Of a stretch of DNA of 64,000 bases, positions 1-12,230 are shown in pieces. The notes below the pieces were generated by a model that searched no databases, was not told the DNA's origin, and worked only from the letters and a program-made list of their open reading frames with translations. A program made the position numbers and the translations under genes. Every line of letters begins with the position of its first letter. Positions within the stretch are counted from its first letter, which is position 1. This DNA comes from Cycas panzhihuaensis (taxonomy: Eukaryota > Cycadophyta): positions 89,659,741-89,723,740 of the forward strand of contig CM041465.1 in assembly GCA_023213395.1 (NCBI GenBank), written 5' to 3'.

Positions 1-520
1 AGAAAATTGACATTGGATGCCATGTTCCTTACAAAAGTTATTGAACTAGTTTAAAATATACTCACCACCATTATCAGATCTAAGGGTCTTGAGTTTCATT
101 CCACTTTCATTTTTTATAATAGTTTTAAACTCTTTAAATTTGCCTAGGGCTTACTATTTGTTTCTCAAGAAATAGACCCATACTTTCCTTGAGAATTCAT
201 CTATGAAGGTGATGAAATACCAGCTACCATTGAGAGATTCGATAGACATAAGGCCAGAAATATTAGAGTGGACCAACTCTAATGGTTCGAAATCTCTCCA
301 TGCACTCTTGGAAGGGAATTTTTCTCTTTGCTACTTTCTCTTTAGGTAGGCCTCATATATACTATGATATCTCTTGATTTTAGGTAGGTCATATACCATT
401 TTGAGCTTAGACATGAGGTTTAAGCTTTACATATTCAGATGACCTAGGCATTAATGCCATAGGTGGTCTTTAGAGCTATGTGTGATCATGTCATCTTTTG
501 AATGGGAGCATTCTCCTAGT
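1..520 (-). pseudogene. Copia pre-integrase and integrase core fragment
   Basis: Reading the minus strand from about 500 down to 1 gives a GAG pre-integrase stretch (LWH, stop, then LGHLN and KMVYDLPKI) followed by the start of a Ty1/copia integrase core: ELVHSNISG, then WYFITFIDEFSRKVWVYF, then LRSDNGGEY at about 63-96. These match the usual copia order, in which the second Asp of the DDE triad lies in SDNG. Stops and frame changes interrupt it, so it is a dead fragment. The element continues past the left edge of the window. No protease or gag of copia type precedes it. Instead, gypsy RT sequence begins at about 640 on the same strand. The class assignment is secure; the right boundary is approximate. 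Confidence 0.8.
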
Positions 521-639
521 TCTTGTATGCAAGGGGACTCTTCATCAATTACATCCTTCCCCTTATCATATTAAGTTGTGTTGGCCACTGAACAAGATTC
601 ATATTGAGGGTAGTGGCAAGGGGGACTCCATCTATGCCA

Positions 640-1270
640 CCATCTTCATGTCCTATAGATATAAGTTTGATAGAGAAATCATATCTAAGTACACAACAAT
701 AATATTACTAATTAAATCATGAAAAATATGAACCTTTGCTCTTTGATAAGTTGCACAAGCATTTTTTAATCTAAAAGTTATGACTTTATACATGAAAATT
801 TCCCAAGGAGTAGTAAATACAATTTTATGATGATCTCAAGGTGAGATGAAAATCTAATTATAACTTGAAAAGTCATCCATAAGAGATATCACCTCAAAAC
901 CAGCTGTTTAGTCCCAAATATAATCAAGAAAAAGAAGAGGAAAATTATTTTTAGGGTACACCTCATTAATATCTTAAAAATTAATGCAAATTTGAATTGA
1001 ACTATTTTTCTTTACAACTAAAACTATATTAAAGACCCATTGAGAGTAATCAACACTCTCAATAAATCTAACTCCTAACAACTTCTCTATTTCTTGTTTA
1101 ATAATAAGATATAGATGTGGGTGAATAGGACATTGTTTTTGTCATTTAGGTTTGATGCCAGGAGTTACTGTGATATTGTACTCAATGACTTAAGGATTAG
1201 ACCATACATATCTTTATAATCCTAAGAAAAGACTAAGTTAAACTCATGAAAGAGATCCTTAAATTGAGTG
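640..1270 (-). pseudogene. Gypsy reverse transcriptase remnant (T0)
   Basis: Minus-strand frames read the RT entry region (HEFNLVFS, stop, DYKDMYG), then EIEKLLGVRFIESVDY, WVFNIVLVVKK, CINF-stop-DINEVYPKNNFPL, FEVISLMDDFSSYN, FTTPWEIFMYKVITFRLKNACATYQRA and finally HDLISNIIVVYLDM. These match gypsy RT blocks 1-4 in order. The catalytic YxDD box reads YLDM here, so the second aspartate is lost. At least three stops and a frame change occur. It follows the protease and linker on the same strand and ends abruptly near the copia fragment. Confidence 0.8.
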
Positions 1271-2329
1271 ATCTCTTGGTGAGTATAACTAGCCCCTAAT
1301 TTGATAATCTTACGGGTATCACCAAGTTCTAAGTCTACATCAATAGTCAACTCCATAAACATAGCATTTCCCTATTCAAAGTGAGGAGGAGTAGGTTCTA
1401 TTAGAGAAACCACCTCCTAAGGTTGGGAATGATCAAATAATGGTGAACCATGTTATATTACTTCGAAAAACCCAACCTATGATGTCTCTCAGGAAGACTA
1501 GGAAATGACCTTGCTAAATGTTCGAGAATTACCTCATCATTTTCAAAGTGATTAAGGTGGAGAATTTCAATGGGGAGTAAAATTCTCTGTAGGTTAATAG
1601 ATAAGGAAGAGGGCCTAAAATACAAAGGAGAGTTAACTAAAGAGCCTAGGAAAATAAGAACAAACTCAATGATTGAGGAACTTAAGAGAAAAGAATAGGC
1701 CTTTCAATAAATTTCCAAGTCAACATAAAGGTTTGGTCAAAATCCTAATAATACAAATGATGATCTTGATTAGACAAAGACATTAAAAAGATGAAGGATG
1801 GTGGAGAAGTATCCATGAAAGAACATGAAGGAAAATAAATAGTAGAAATCAAATTCACTTCCCGTGCTTGAGTGGGGGGTGTTTTGATTACTTTGAAGTG
1901 TATTAAGTGAATCAATATCCTTGTTGTATGATTTTAAGTCTGAATGCTAATGTAACAATATCATTTTCTCATGTCTATTCAATCAAGTAGTAAAGAGACG
2001 AGACCAAGGAAAAAGAGGTACAACATCAACACACACGTCATGTGAAAGAGGAACTATATGAGTAACCAAAGAAGGATTCATAGTAGAAGAAAGAAAAATA
2101 TTTACCATTGAAGGTAAATATAAAATCTTTGAGAATTGAGTTTGAATAGGAAAGGGAACATTTATATTAATAATTCCACTCATAGGTAATTCCCCATAAA
2201 ACATGATAGAATGTGAAGTTATTTTTTCATCCCAAGAGGAAGAGGAAATCGAATATTGAGCAGTCAGATCCAAAGACCAAGAAGTAGATGAAGAACTTGA
2301 TGAAATAGGGATAATCTTGACCAAAGCAA

Positions 2330-3240
2330 CACCCTTTACTGCTGCCTAAGTAGAAGGAGCTTCAATGAAAAATTATCGACCTAAACCTAACGATTAGAAG
2401 AAATACTCTAAAGAGTTAGATGATTCACCAGGCTTAGAAAATATCTCAATAAGTGGTACTGATTATTTGATTAGTTTTAGTTTTCACTTTACAATTTTTT
2501 AATTGTTCCTTATGAATGAACCTAAGTTCACTTAAGAGAGAAGAAAAAATTATAGCCATTTGGGTAATCCACAGTCTACCTACAAGGATATTGTACTCGA
2601 AGTCAATATCAATAATAGTCAACTTAGTTAGAACTATCTTTTCTTCTAATGTAAAAAGGAGAGTGACTTGACCTAGGGGTACTTTTTAATTCTTGTCATA
2701 TCCCTAGCAAATCCACTCATATAGATCAAAAACTAAAATTTCTAAATCATCAACCAGACAAAGAGGGATTATATTAATAGATGATCTCTCATCAATAATA
2801 ACATGCTTGATATTGATATCATCATTTATTATCTCAATATAGAATGGAGGTATATCATTTAGTAAATAAGTAGGATGATTAAACAAGGTAGCTAGGTTAA
2901 AAGAAAGTGTAGAAGTGGATGAAGAGACTATTATAGGAACTCCTAATACATTAAACAAGAGTTGACATTGGTTAGGAAAACACTTCAACAAATTAATAAC
3001 CAAAATACTTATAGGAATGGTTTTTAACTCGTTGACCAAAGAGAATGATCCATTCTTTATACTGGAGGGAATGGACCTAAACCTAATGGGATGTGGAGGC
3101 ACAAGAGGTAAAGAGTCAATATTCCTAATCATCAAATCATTGGGTGATTTAGATGGACATACACTCTTTGTTGTCTCCACCATATTCATTATTCTCTTAG
3201 TCTCACCACCTTTGGGAGGTGGGCAAGTTTGATTCTAGTT
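2330..3240 (-). pseudogene. Gypsy aspartic protease region (T0)
   Basis: The open stretch 3189-2704 (161 codons) contains a retropepsin-like motif, VIIDERSSINIIPL, where active family members usually read VDxGSS. After its stop, the same strand continues with TIIDIDFEYNILVGRLW and a stretch ending LRFIHKEQL. This matches the protease-to-linker region of elements A and B (YNLLLG, then LKFIHDGRM). The Asp is kept but the following Gly-Gly is replaced by Glu-Arg, so activity is doubtful. A low-complexity Ser-rich linker (2324-1983) follows towards RT. Confidence 0.72.
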
Positions 3241-5410
3241 CATTTTATTGAAGGATTAAGGGGAGTAATAGTCTTCTTTAATGAATTAGAACCTGAAGGG
3301 CTCATCTTCATCATCTTGAACCTACTTTTCCTTACCCTTACTGTCTTTATTTCCTTTATCCTTATGTTGAGGTAAGGGTCCTTATGAATCATTTGATCTT
3401 GGGATGACTTAGAAGGATTGTTTGATTGAACATTTGTGTTCTGAGTGATAGTTTGAACCATGTAGCATTCACTTCTATCATGGGTGTTGATTTGATGATA
3501 TGAACACCACTTTGTCTTTTTGAAAGAAGAGGGAAATAGAGGAGGAGCTTGTTTCTTCCTTCCTTCAATAAGATGGATTACTTTTATTTCCTGAGAAGGT
3601 TGACTTTAAGAAGGACCATCAACATGTAACTTAGTATTAATTGTACCCTCCAAAGATCTAATGGAAGAAGTTAAGTGATTGTAGGTAGTTTGGGATGGGA
3701 AGCCTTCATTGTTTGAATAGTTTCTTTAAAAGGAGCAGGTTTCATAACCTTCTTAATACCTGCCTAAATCTCAAATGTTTCTAAAGCCAAACAATGATCA
3801 ACAACTTCTTCATAGGTTTGGAGGCCAAGATTTAAAACTTCAATATGTACGTGTGGCCTCAAAGCATTAGTAAATAGATCAAATAGGAGTCTGGGATCAA
3901 TATGTGAATGGCAAACATGTACTTGGTCTTGAAACCTTCTCACAAAGTCTCTAGAGGTTTCATTATGGTTTTGTTTGATAGCCAAAAGGGACTTGATGCC
4001 ATATTCAAATGGTCTTGCTACATTAAAATAGTTGATGAAGGAATAAACTAATTATTAAAATGAGAGGATAAAAGTTGAAGGAAGTTGATAAAACCATTTC
4101 AAGGCATCAGCCATGAAGTGATTTAGGAAAAAAGTGCATTATAATATAATCATACGACATGAAATCTACACAAGTAAGTACAAACACTTATATATTAGAA
4201 GCAGGATCTTAGGAGGAGTCACCTAAGAAATTAGTTAACTCAGGAAGGAATGGAGGCATAGGAGGCAAAAGGACTTCATGCGAAAAAGGAGACCTCATGT
4301 AATCTAGAAAAGGTTTCCTTAGCCTCAACATAGTGAGACGTTGAGACAAGGGTGATGGATATGGAATAGAAGAAGGAATATGTTATTTTTATTATTGTTG
4401 GGTAATAGAATAGGATGGAAAAGTACATGGAGGATTAAATCAAGCTACGGGATTAACCATAGAGTTAGTTTGTGGCATCAAATGGGATTGAATGAAGGAA
4501 AAGGTACTGATTGTGAGGTGGATCTAGGAATATATAATAAGGAAGTAGAGTTGGAAACTCCTAAAACTTGAGATTGAGTAAGTATAAGGATGAATAGGAT
4601 AGGTATGAGAATCATATTGGGAAAAATAAGCTACATTTAATATTCTAGGGGAAGATATGTGTGGTATAATACTTTGTAACAAATATATATGGGATATGTG
4701 AATTGGTAATTGAGTTGAGGACAGAATAGGATGAGAGAGGGCAACCTTAGTAGTACAGGAACATATAGGTCATAGACTTGGTGAAGGTAAGACCACTTGA
4801 TTTGAGGTAGGAGTATGAGAAGGATTAGGGTTACCATGAATGGGAATAATAGAAGTACCTTCGTGTGTAGAAGGTATCATACGAGGAGAATGGGTCCAAA
4901 CCTATAACCTAGAAGGAGAGTGAAGGGACTAAGAATGAACTACTTTGTGATCTTCTGCCTCCTCTAAAGGAAGAGAATGAGGTCTTGGTGAAGGAGGATG
5001 GGAAGGTAGGGGAGATCAAATGATATCAGAGGTAATTGAAGGATCAACTTGAATTAACACATACTCCTTACACAATGGATTAAATTAGTGATGTTACAGA
5101 GAGGATGTCATAGTATAAGTCTCTAAATAAAAAAGATCTTGATATCTAGGGATGTGAAGAGGAGTAGGGATCCTTGTAAGAACTAGCTCAAAATATAATA
5201 GATATATTTGAACAGGAAGTGGTTCTTCTTGTGCAAAAGTAGGATCTACAAAAGAAGGATCACCATGAAATTGAGAGGATTCTGGATACCCTTGCTCTAT
5301 AGGTATTTCATATAGCTAAGTTGAATCTTCAGGGGATAAACATAAGTATCATGAGTATGATGTTTTAAAGAATCAACATAGGAAGATAAAACTTCTTGAG
5401 TAAAATATGA
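3240..5410 (-). pseudogene. Tat-type gag remnant (T0)
   Basis: The minus strand reads as a nearly continuous Pro/Ser/His-rich protein. The retrotransposon gag core includes DALKWFYQLPSTF and FINYFNVARPFEYGIKSLL. It is followed by an open block at 3985-3764 with ETSRDFVRRFQ and ALRPHVHIEVLNLGLQT. Each segment has a direct counterpart in gag of elements A and B. The zinc-knuckle region near 3540-3460 is decayed. Stops are scattered through the reading. Gag would form the particle shell and package element RNA in the cytoplasm; this copy is dead. Confidence 0.75.
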
Positions 5411-5511
5411 AGGTTGTGCTTAAAGATTAAGTGTGAGACCTTAAAGCCTCAATGATCGCCTAGGGTGGGTGTTGTATTTTTTATCACTCTAAATAAGAGA
5501 ACAAATGGTAT

Positions 5512-5529
5512 TCCCCAGTATGGTTTCTA
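5512..5529 (-). other. Probable primer-binding site of T0 (tRNA-Arg-like)
   Basis: The minus strand reads TAGAAACCATACTGGGGA, matching 15 of 18 bases of the PBS found right after the LTR of element A (TGGCGACCATACTGGGGA). It sits just upstream of the gag remnant, where a PBS should be. Tat elements are known to prime from tRNA-Arg. Confidence 0.55.
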
Positions 5530-8216
5530 TAAATATAGTGAGGCTTCGATTAGACTTAAACAAAATATCTCTTAACTAATAAAATATTTCTTTTATTTCA
5601 AATCTAGACTAAGAGATATGAAGCCTAAGGGGACCTAAGGGACCACCTTTTCCAACTCCTAAGAAGGAGTCTCCACCTAATTGTGCCATTTAATGAAGAT
5701 ATAAGTGAGGTAACAAAAGGCTAGGATATGAGGAGGTGATTGGATCCACTAACCTACACAATCAAATGGAGGAGTTCTAAGTTCATGATTATGCTAACAA
5801 TATCTCTTATATCCTTCCTAGGGACTTCTTTCCTCTTATTCTTTCAATCTTTAGAGTTTTACTTAAATGAAGGAGAAGGGTTAAGTGATGGAAAAAGGTT
5901 TTCCTCTTTTTTTTCTTTTTTTTTCGAATGAAGTGAAATAAAGAACAATAAATGAAACTACAAGATCTATCCACCTAGTTTTCAAGACACAAATAAGAAA
6001 GCTAAACATACATATAATGTATTTTTTTAATTTTTTCCTTTAAATATGAAGCATGCTAAAAATAGAACACAAACCTACTTTATTGGAATGCAATACACAC
6101 TTTTTCTACAAAAAAAAGAAACTATCACAAAATGCAACTAACTCTACTTACAACTATGTATATAAAATTACCAAGAGATTCAATAGCATGCAATGTTAAT
6201 ATGATGCTTTTTATTCCAATTACATGCTATCTTTATTTTGAATAATGCTTCTATAATGAAAAGAAAGATTTTAAAGATTTTTTACTACCATTATGAATGT
6301 TTTTCAAACCATAGAGATTGCATGCAATCAGTCACATCGAAGTCATAATCCTCAAACAAGAAATAAGCTAAAGAACAAAGAGGTTTTATCATAATTGGAG
6401 TCTATTAGACACCAAAGGGATCCTTGAATCTTATATGATCTGATTAAATAAAAAATATATCATTAATAAATTCATATTTCCCTTTTTAAAATAAAAGAAT
6501 AATGAAAAGAATGAAATCAAACAAGAACAATACTATAATTTCTTACCTATTATAGAAGTCCTACCTCAGAATAGCCTTCTTTCTTTCATATGATTAAATC
6601 ACTTCAAATTCTTCCTTTAAAACCAACAAAAGAGAAAGAGAAACAAGAACTATAGGCTTAACTACAACCACAAATAAGCTAAAGTGAAAGCAAATCTCTT
6701 GGAATTTGGACAGTTGCAAAAGAATGGGAAAGAGTAGCTATTTTATGAGTGAAGAGATGAGCATTCTTCATAATAGTCTACTCTCTTTTTTGTCCTATAA
6801 AGGATGGACATTTTAGCTAAATTCCCAAGGTAAAATTGAATATAAAGACACTAAAAATATCAACAAAAAGAATAAAAATATTTTGAGCACCAAGAGTCAC
6901 CAAAGAATAGTAAAATTACAAGAGTTCACAATAGGAAATACCTTACCAAGAACAAAGGAGCTTGAAGCTAGAAATCCTAAAGAAATTAAGAATCTTGAAG
7001 AAAACCAACCATTGAAATTTGAATATAAGTGAAATAGAAACCAAAGCATTAAAGTCTCCTCTTGATTTCACCCTTCTTATCCTCAAAAGCAATCTTTCAA
7101 GCTACAATAGTAGAAAACCTCAAAAAAATCTCTAGGAAGCTCTAAAAAACATGATCTCTTAGCTTTTAAAATTCAAATAATAGACAACAATAGGGCTAAG
7201 GTTCATTTTGGGCATGAAAGAGATAAGTTCACATAAAATCTCAATAGTGGCATGTAGAATTTTGGCATGATGGATGAGTTTTGTATATATGATAGTAAAA
7301 AATGTGATTGATCGCATTTTTAGTAGGACCAAAAATGCAATGAATTAGGAGGACAAAATGGCTTATTAAAAATGTAAAAATTAGATTTTTTATTGCTAAA
7401 CTTATGCATAAATGACTTAATTAATGAGAAAAAAGGCCCAAAAATGATGAAAACAATAAGCACAAACCCAAAAATTAATCAAAAAGATAATGTAAGGGTG
7501 AAACCAAGATAAAAACATGAAACATAAATGTTCCAAAAGAAGAATTGAATTAAAATGATTGTAAAAGAAAAAAATTAATGCCATAGTTATCAGTCATCGA
7601 CATGTGATAGCATAATTATACAACAATCACCATTCAACATACATCATCAATAAAGTCAAGATGTTATTTCATTAAAACGTGGCCTAATTCATATGAAATA
7701 AGCCTAAATCAACCATCCTCATATGAAACAAGACAATACATTCATTAAAAGTAATAAAAATTAGTAAGAGGACCAAGTTTTAGTGAAGCAACTAGCACAA
7801 ACATAAACTTTTAGAATTATAGATGGGTCCCCATTTATCTCTTCCTTATGGTCACTAGTTATTAATGTAGAATCCTTTATAACCACTATAAAAATTAAAT
7901 AACTTATCTTTATGATGGAATCCATATTAATTATTAGTCAAGTAAGTTGTTAACCTCCTTCCTTCTAGAATACAGGGTTCAAGTATAGTGAGGCCCAATA
8001 CTTTCTTATAGAGTGAAGAAGGTGCTAGATCATATGTAAGCTAAAATAAAATGAAAACATACTTACAATGATTCAACATTAGTTAATGTGTTGAGGGTGA
8101 TCTAAGTTCTTATCCTTATAATAGTAAGAGGCCATATCACACTTAAATAAAATAGTAGAGATTGGTATCCATGAGGGAATACAACTTATTTTATAAACTC
8201 TTGAACAATAATAGTT
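5530..8216. other. AT-rich stretch, no gene recognised
   Basis: It lies upstream (minus sense) of the T0 PBS, so its left part is probably the decayed 5' LTR of T0. No second copy exists to define LTR ends. I find no protein domain, no repeat pair and no RNA gene here. Short ORFs below 65 codons are AT-rich and unconvincing. Confidence 0.4.
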
Positions 8217-8221
8217 AGATG

Positions 8222-8547
8222 TATTAGAATTGAAAAAATCACTTTAATACCATGATAAAAATATTACATAATATTCAATAACTAAATAAATGAATAAATA
8301 AGAGAATGAAATAACCACAGAAATGCCATGATCATAAATGGTATTATGAGATACCTTTATTTTTTATTTTTTAGAATATTACATGCTACATGGTATGCTA
8401 TACAATATATCATCTCATATACTATTATTGTCCTTATATAGTAGAATTTATTTTTGGTGTGAGGTCCACAAATTTTGAGTGTTTGATAGATAAATATACA
8501 TTAGCAATTATGTCCTTATTTTTCCCTAATATTTTAATATTCTAATA
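8222..8547 (-). repeat. 3' LTR of the small copia element
   Basis: It matches 10483-10811 over its whole length, including GAATGAAATAACCACA and GTGTTTGATAGATAAAT. It is followed on the plus strand by the C-run of the polypurine tract (8548-8557, minus TAAGGGGGAA). The outer TG has mutated to TA. Confidence 0.75.
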
Positions 8548-8557
8548 TTCCCCCTTA
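8548..8557 (-). other. Polypurine tract of the small copia element
   Basis: The minus strand reads TAAGGGGGAA directly before the LTR. This is the expected primer for plus-strand DNA synthesis. Confidence 0.6.
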
Positions 8558-8559
8558 AT

Positions 8560-8790
8560 GCATACTCATTTGAATTTCTAACACCTGATTCTTAGAAATT
8601 TCTTGAAAATAATATTTAGTACTTAGTCTTCAATTAAATCTTGATCTTTAACTTGTCTTTTTCATATCAACTCTTGAATGTAGTGATGATGCTTAATGTC
8701 AATATACTTCATTATGTCTTGTAACACTAGGTTCTTCATTAACTATATAACATTCTTAAAATCATATTAAATTTGTGTTGGTTCAATTAA
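8560..8790 (-). pseudogene. Copia RNase H C-terminal remnant
   Basis: A minus-strand frame reads LQDIMKYIDIKHHHYIQE, the usual copia motif near the end of RNase H (KHIDIKYHFIRE in typical members). A decayed tail runs on to the PPT. Upstream, the recognisable RT and the rest of RNase H are absent, which fits an internal deletion. Confidence 0.5.
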
Positions 8791-8799
8791 GTAGACTAT

Positions 8800-10470
8800 T
8801 TGATGTAGTCTTCAAGTATCTTTATCAGGTAAGATGTTTCAAGAACATCTATTTCAACTTCTTTGTATTCTACTTCATCTTGATTGCTCTAGATCATAGA
8901 TAAATCTCTTGGATTAGACTCAATCTTAATCTTTTTTATTTCTTTAACTTGTAAATTATTCTCACCATTTGAATAATCTAAATCATCACTTGATTCTTTA
9001 ATAACAACTTCTTCAGTAACAACATCATTACATTCAACATTCTCAATAATAGTAGATTCAATAGTGCATTTTACTAATGGAAATCAATTATAATTGATGC
9101 AAAAATTCATCCATATATGTAATTGCAAGTGAGCGTACTAGTTCATCATACTTAGTATGTTATCTTGTATAAATTCCACTTGTTAATTTCTCACATGGTT
9201 CTAAAATTATACATTGATTTGGAAGTGAAATTTCTCTATTAAGATAACATCAAAATATCTCAAATCATAGTTCAAACTATAATATTCTAAGCCAAGATTC
9301 CAGTGGTTTAGATAGTTTGAAAAATAGACCCTTGGTTGAGAAGATGTTAAGAAAACAATATTGTTACCTTCTTATAAAGATGAAAATGAATTAATAGGGT
9401 GTTTAGCCCCTTTCATTGGGTGGTAGTTGGTTATATCAAAGTTGCATATGACTGGGAGCTTATCCATTAGGAGGCTAGTGGACTGGGAAAAAAAAGTCCA
9501 TTCTAAATTAATATATAAAAAACTTTGTAAAAGAAATATAAGTTATAGTTGAATATTAGAAAAGTGATCAACATTTAGTGATATATTTGTAGGCAGACAT
9601 ATTTATAAAAAAATGATGAAGTCTTTGATTGATCTATTAAATCTCTAATTTTCTTACTAAAATTGTATATATCCTATGATATCTAGCTTCAATATGTTGG
9701 AGGAAACTCAATGGAGGTGATTTACAAGCATGATTAAGTGGAGGTAGATATTTGTGTACTCATGATTCAGAGGCTTAAATTGATTATATCAAAAGGCATT
9801 TTACTCTTGAAATCAAGGTGTAATAATTGTAGGGGGACATTAAGCATTTATGATCATACTCTTTATAATCAATCACAAATGGTACAATGGTGAAAGACTT
9901 GTAAACGAGATTGCAGGGACGGCATAGAGAGGATGCAAGTTGTAAATGCTTGGGCATAGATCTTTCAGAGTAAGGACATTTCTTCATGGAGGAGGAATTA
10001 CTCAAGCCTTTGATGCAAGGTGAAAAAGGCATGAGCATTGCTCTTTCAGAGTAAAGGAGACTCTCACAAGTGTTTAGACCACACACATATGTTGCTTGAA
10101 TGGAGGAGTATCACATAGGGTTAAACACATGATCGCTTAAGGAGTCTTCATGATAAATGATGGTAGCACAACTACATAAAATAAAAGTTCAATCATAGAG
10201 ACACAATCACAGGCAAGTATGAGTCACTTCTTAGTATTAAAAACTAAAGTCACACATGTGAGAATGAAGGCAATCAATTCGTAAATAGGCTCAAATAGGT
10301 TGAAATAAGACAAATGGATTTTTAAGTGTATATATAAAATGACATGCTTGAATGGAATTTATTGTTTTCACAAACAAGCTAATAAATGGTGTCCAAAATT
10401 AGTAAACAAACTTCTCAATGTGGTAAACCCGTAATAATTTCTTATTAACAAATCCCTTTTCTTTACCTTA
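8800..10470 (-). other. Interior and leader of the small copia element, no domain recognised
   Basis: A 100-codon minus-strand ORF (10086-9784) is the longest. It contains an internal near-repeat around the phrase SERAM/SERSM and no known domain. The position next to the PBS suggests a leader, not a gene. Confidence 0.35.
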
Positions 10471-10482
10471 GCTTTGATACCA
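10471..10482 (-). other. Primer-binding site, tRNA-iMet type
   Basis: The minus strand reads TGGTATCAAAGC immediately inside the LTR. This is one change from the common plant PBS TGGTATCAGAGC, used by most copia elements. Confidence 0.75.
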
Positions 10483-10811
10483 TGTTAGCATTGAAAAAAT
10501 CACTCTAATACCATGATAGAAATGTAATTATAGAATATTAACTAATTGAATAAATGTATAAATAAGAGAATGAAATAACCACAAAAATACTAGGATCATA
10601 AATGGTATCATGAGATACCTTTATTTTTTATTTTTCAAAATATTACATACTATATAATATGCTATACAATATGTCATATCATGTATAATTGATGTCCTTA
10701 TATGGTAGAATTTGTCTTTGGTGTGGGGCCTACCAGTTTTTAGTGTTTGATAGATAAATGTGCATTAGCAATTATGTCCTTATTTTTCTCTAACATTTTA
10801 ATATTCTAATA
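10483..10811 (-). repeat. 5' LTR of the small copia element
   Basis: It is the pair of 8222-8547. On the plus strand it begins TGTTAGCATTG and ends TATTCTAATA. It is bounded inside by the PBS and outside by TGATG. Confidence 0.75.
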
Positions 10812-10816
10812 TGATG

Positions 10817-12230
10817 GAGCCACTGCCTTCCTTATCATTAAAACCTTATGTAGAAACCCATTATAGATTAGTACAATAATGAAAAAATGAGGGCTAGAAT
10901 AAGGAAATTAGTATGGACCCTATAATTCATAATAATTATTATAATTACTTAATATATAATAGGTTTAATAATAAATAAGCATAGGTTAGTAATAATATTA
11001 AAATAAGATTTGAAATGAAATATTTAGAAAGGTAGGAATTGTGAATAGTCAGGTAAATATATGTATATGTTGCCTCTCAAACCATTATAATGATCAAAGA
11101 GAAATTAATCAAGATACATCTCTATTCTCTTAAAGAATTATTTAACTCTTTACCAAGCTTTCAATTGGATTTTTATTGAATTTTCCTTAGTGTTGTGTGT
11201 TCTATATTGGTTCTATTATCATACTAATTCTAGTGTTATCTACTAGTTTATGGGTAATTTTTAACAGTGGATGATTTTTTAATCACTCTTTAACTATGGA
11301 AATAGCCCATATAACTATAGATGTATCAAATCTTAATGGGAAACTTTAATAAAAATTAAATGGTAGGTTGGAAATCCTCTCATAGCATCTAAACTTCTTC
11401 CTTGTGGCTCTACATATTTGTGGGTTTTATGTTAACTTCATATCTAACTTTTGTTTAGTATTAGGTTTATATTTTTATCTCTAGTGCAAGATACCACACG
11501 TGGGCTTGTCTCAACCTAACGTTCTATTAGGTAGCATACACACAAAAATGATGATAACCATCATCGAATCACCCTTTCAAGCTCTTTGACCCCTTTTAAA
11601 GGGAGATTTTAGGTACTATTAGCCTCTTTTATAGTAGCTCCATTTCAAACACAAATTCAACAACTAAGCAATGTTCCTCTTTAAATCATATATCTCTAAA
11701 CTTCCTCTAGTAGATCCTTTATAGTTGTAATGAATCTCTTATATTATTTGTACAAAAAGAAGGGCAATGAAAACCCTCACATAAATATTCTAAATATTTC
11801 TAGTATGATAGTGAGTTATAGGTTACACAACTTCCTTAAAAAAAAGAAAAGAAATAATTATTGTTAAATATGCAAAGTTTTTTTAAAGGTTGGGTTAGCT
11901 TAGTTAGATCTTATAATGTTTTTATTCTACCCTAAAAATATTTTTTCCATTAGTCACATGTATAAAGGTTCTAAGATAATTTTTGTTCATGAAGACACAA
12001 TTTCTTCTTTTTGAAATCACTTTCTATTTTATTTTCAAAATTTCTATCATCCATAAGTGGTCATATGAGTAGAAGTTATTAATGTCTCACTTAAATAAGA
12101 AATTGCACTCTATTTTATTCCTAAACTAGGTTCCATAACATAAGAATATTCTACAACTTCACTCAAGCATTCAAGAGACTTTAGAACCCTAATCTAGATA
12201 TAAGAAGCCTTTAAAATAAAGTATAAACGG
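10817..12230. other. AT-rich stretch, nothing recognised
   Basis: No domain, LTR pair or RNA gene could be identified on either strand. Confidence 0.4.

Larger units (their letters stand above)
600..5529 (-). mobile_element. Old minus-strand Tat-like Ty3/gypsy remnant (element T0)
   Basis: Going leftwards on the minus strand the order is PBS (5529-5512), gag (about 5410-3240), protease (about 2950-2480), linker, then RT (about 1270-640). The proteins align along their length with those of elements A and B in this window, including the gag core, the protease-flanking region and the RT, so all three belong to one lineage. RNase H, integrase and the left LTR are missing. The 5' LTR should lie above 5530, but no partner copy is present to define it. 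The many stops and frameshifts suggest it is much older than A and B. Confidence 0.75.
8222..10811 (-). mobile_element. Small internally deleted copia element with paired LTRs
   Basis: Two direct repeats of about 326 and 329 bp flank a 1.9 kb interior. Read on the minus strand the element runs LTR (10811-10483), tRNA-Met-type PBS, leader, remnant RNase H end, PPT, LTR (8547-8222). Flanking bases AGATG (8217-8221) and TGATG (10812-10816) look like a 5-bp target duplication with one change. A full copia interior is 4-5 kb, so most of gag-pol has been deleted. The LTR tips keep the inverted CTAACA/TGTTAG pattern, partly mutated from TG to TA. Confidence 0.72.
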
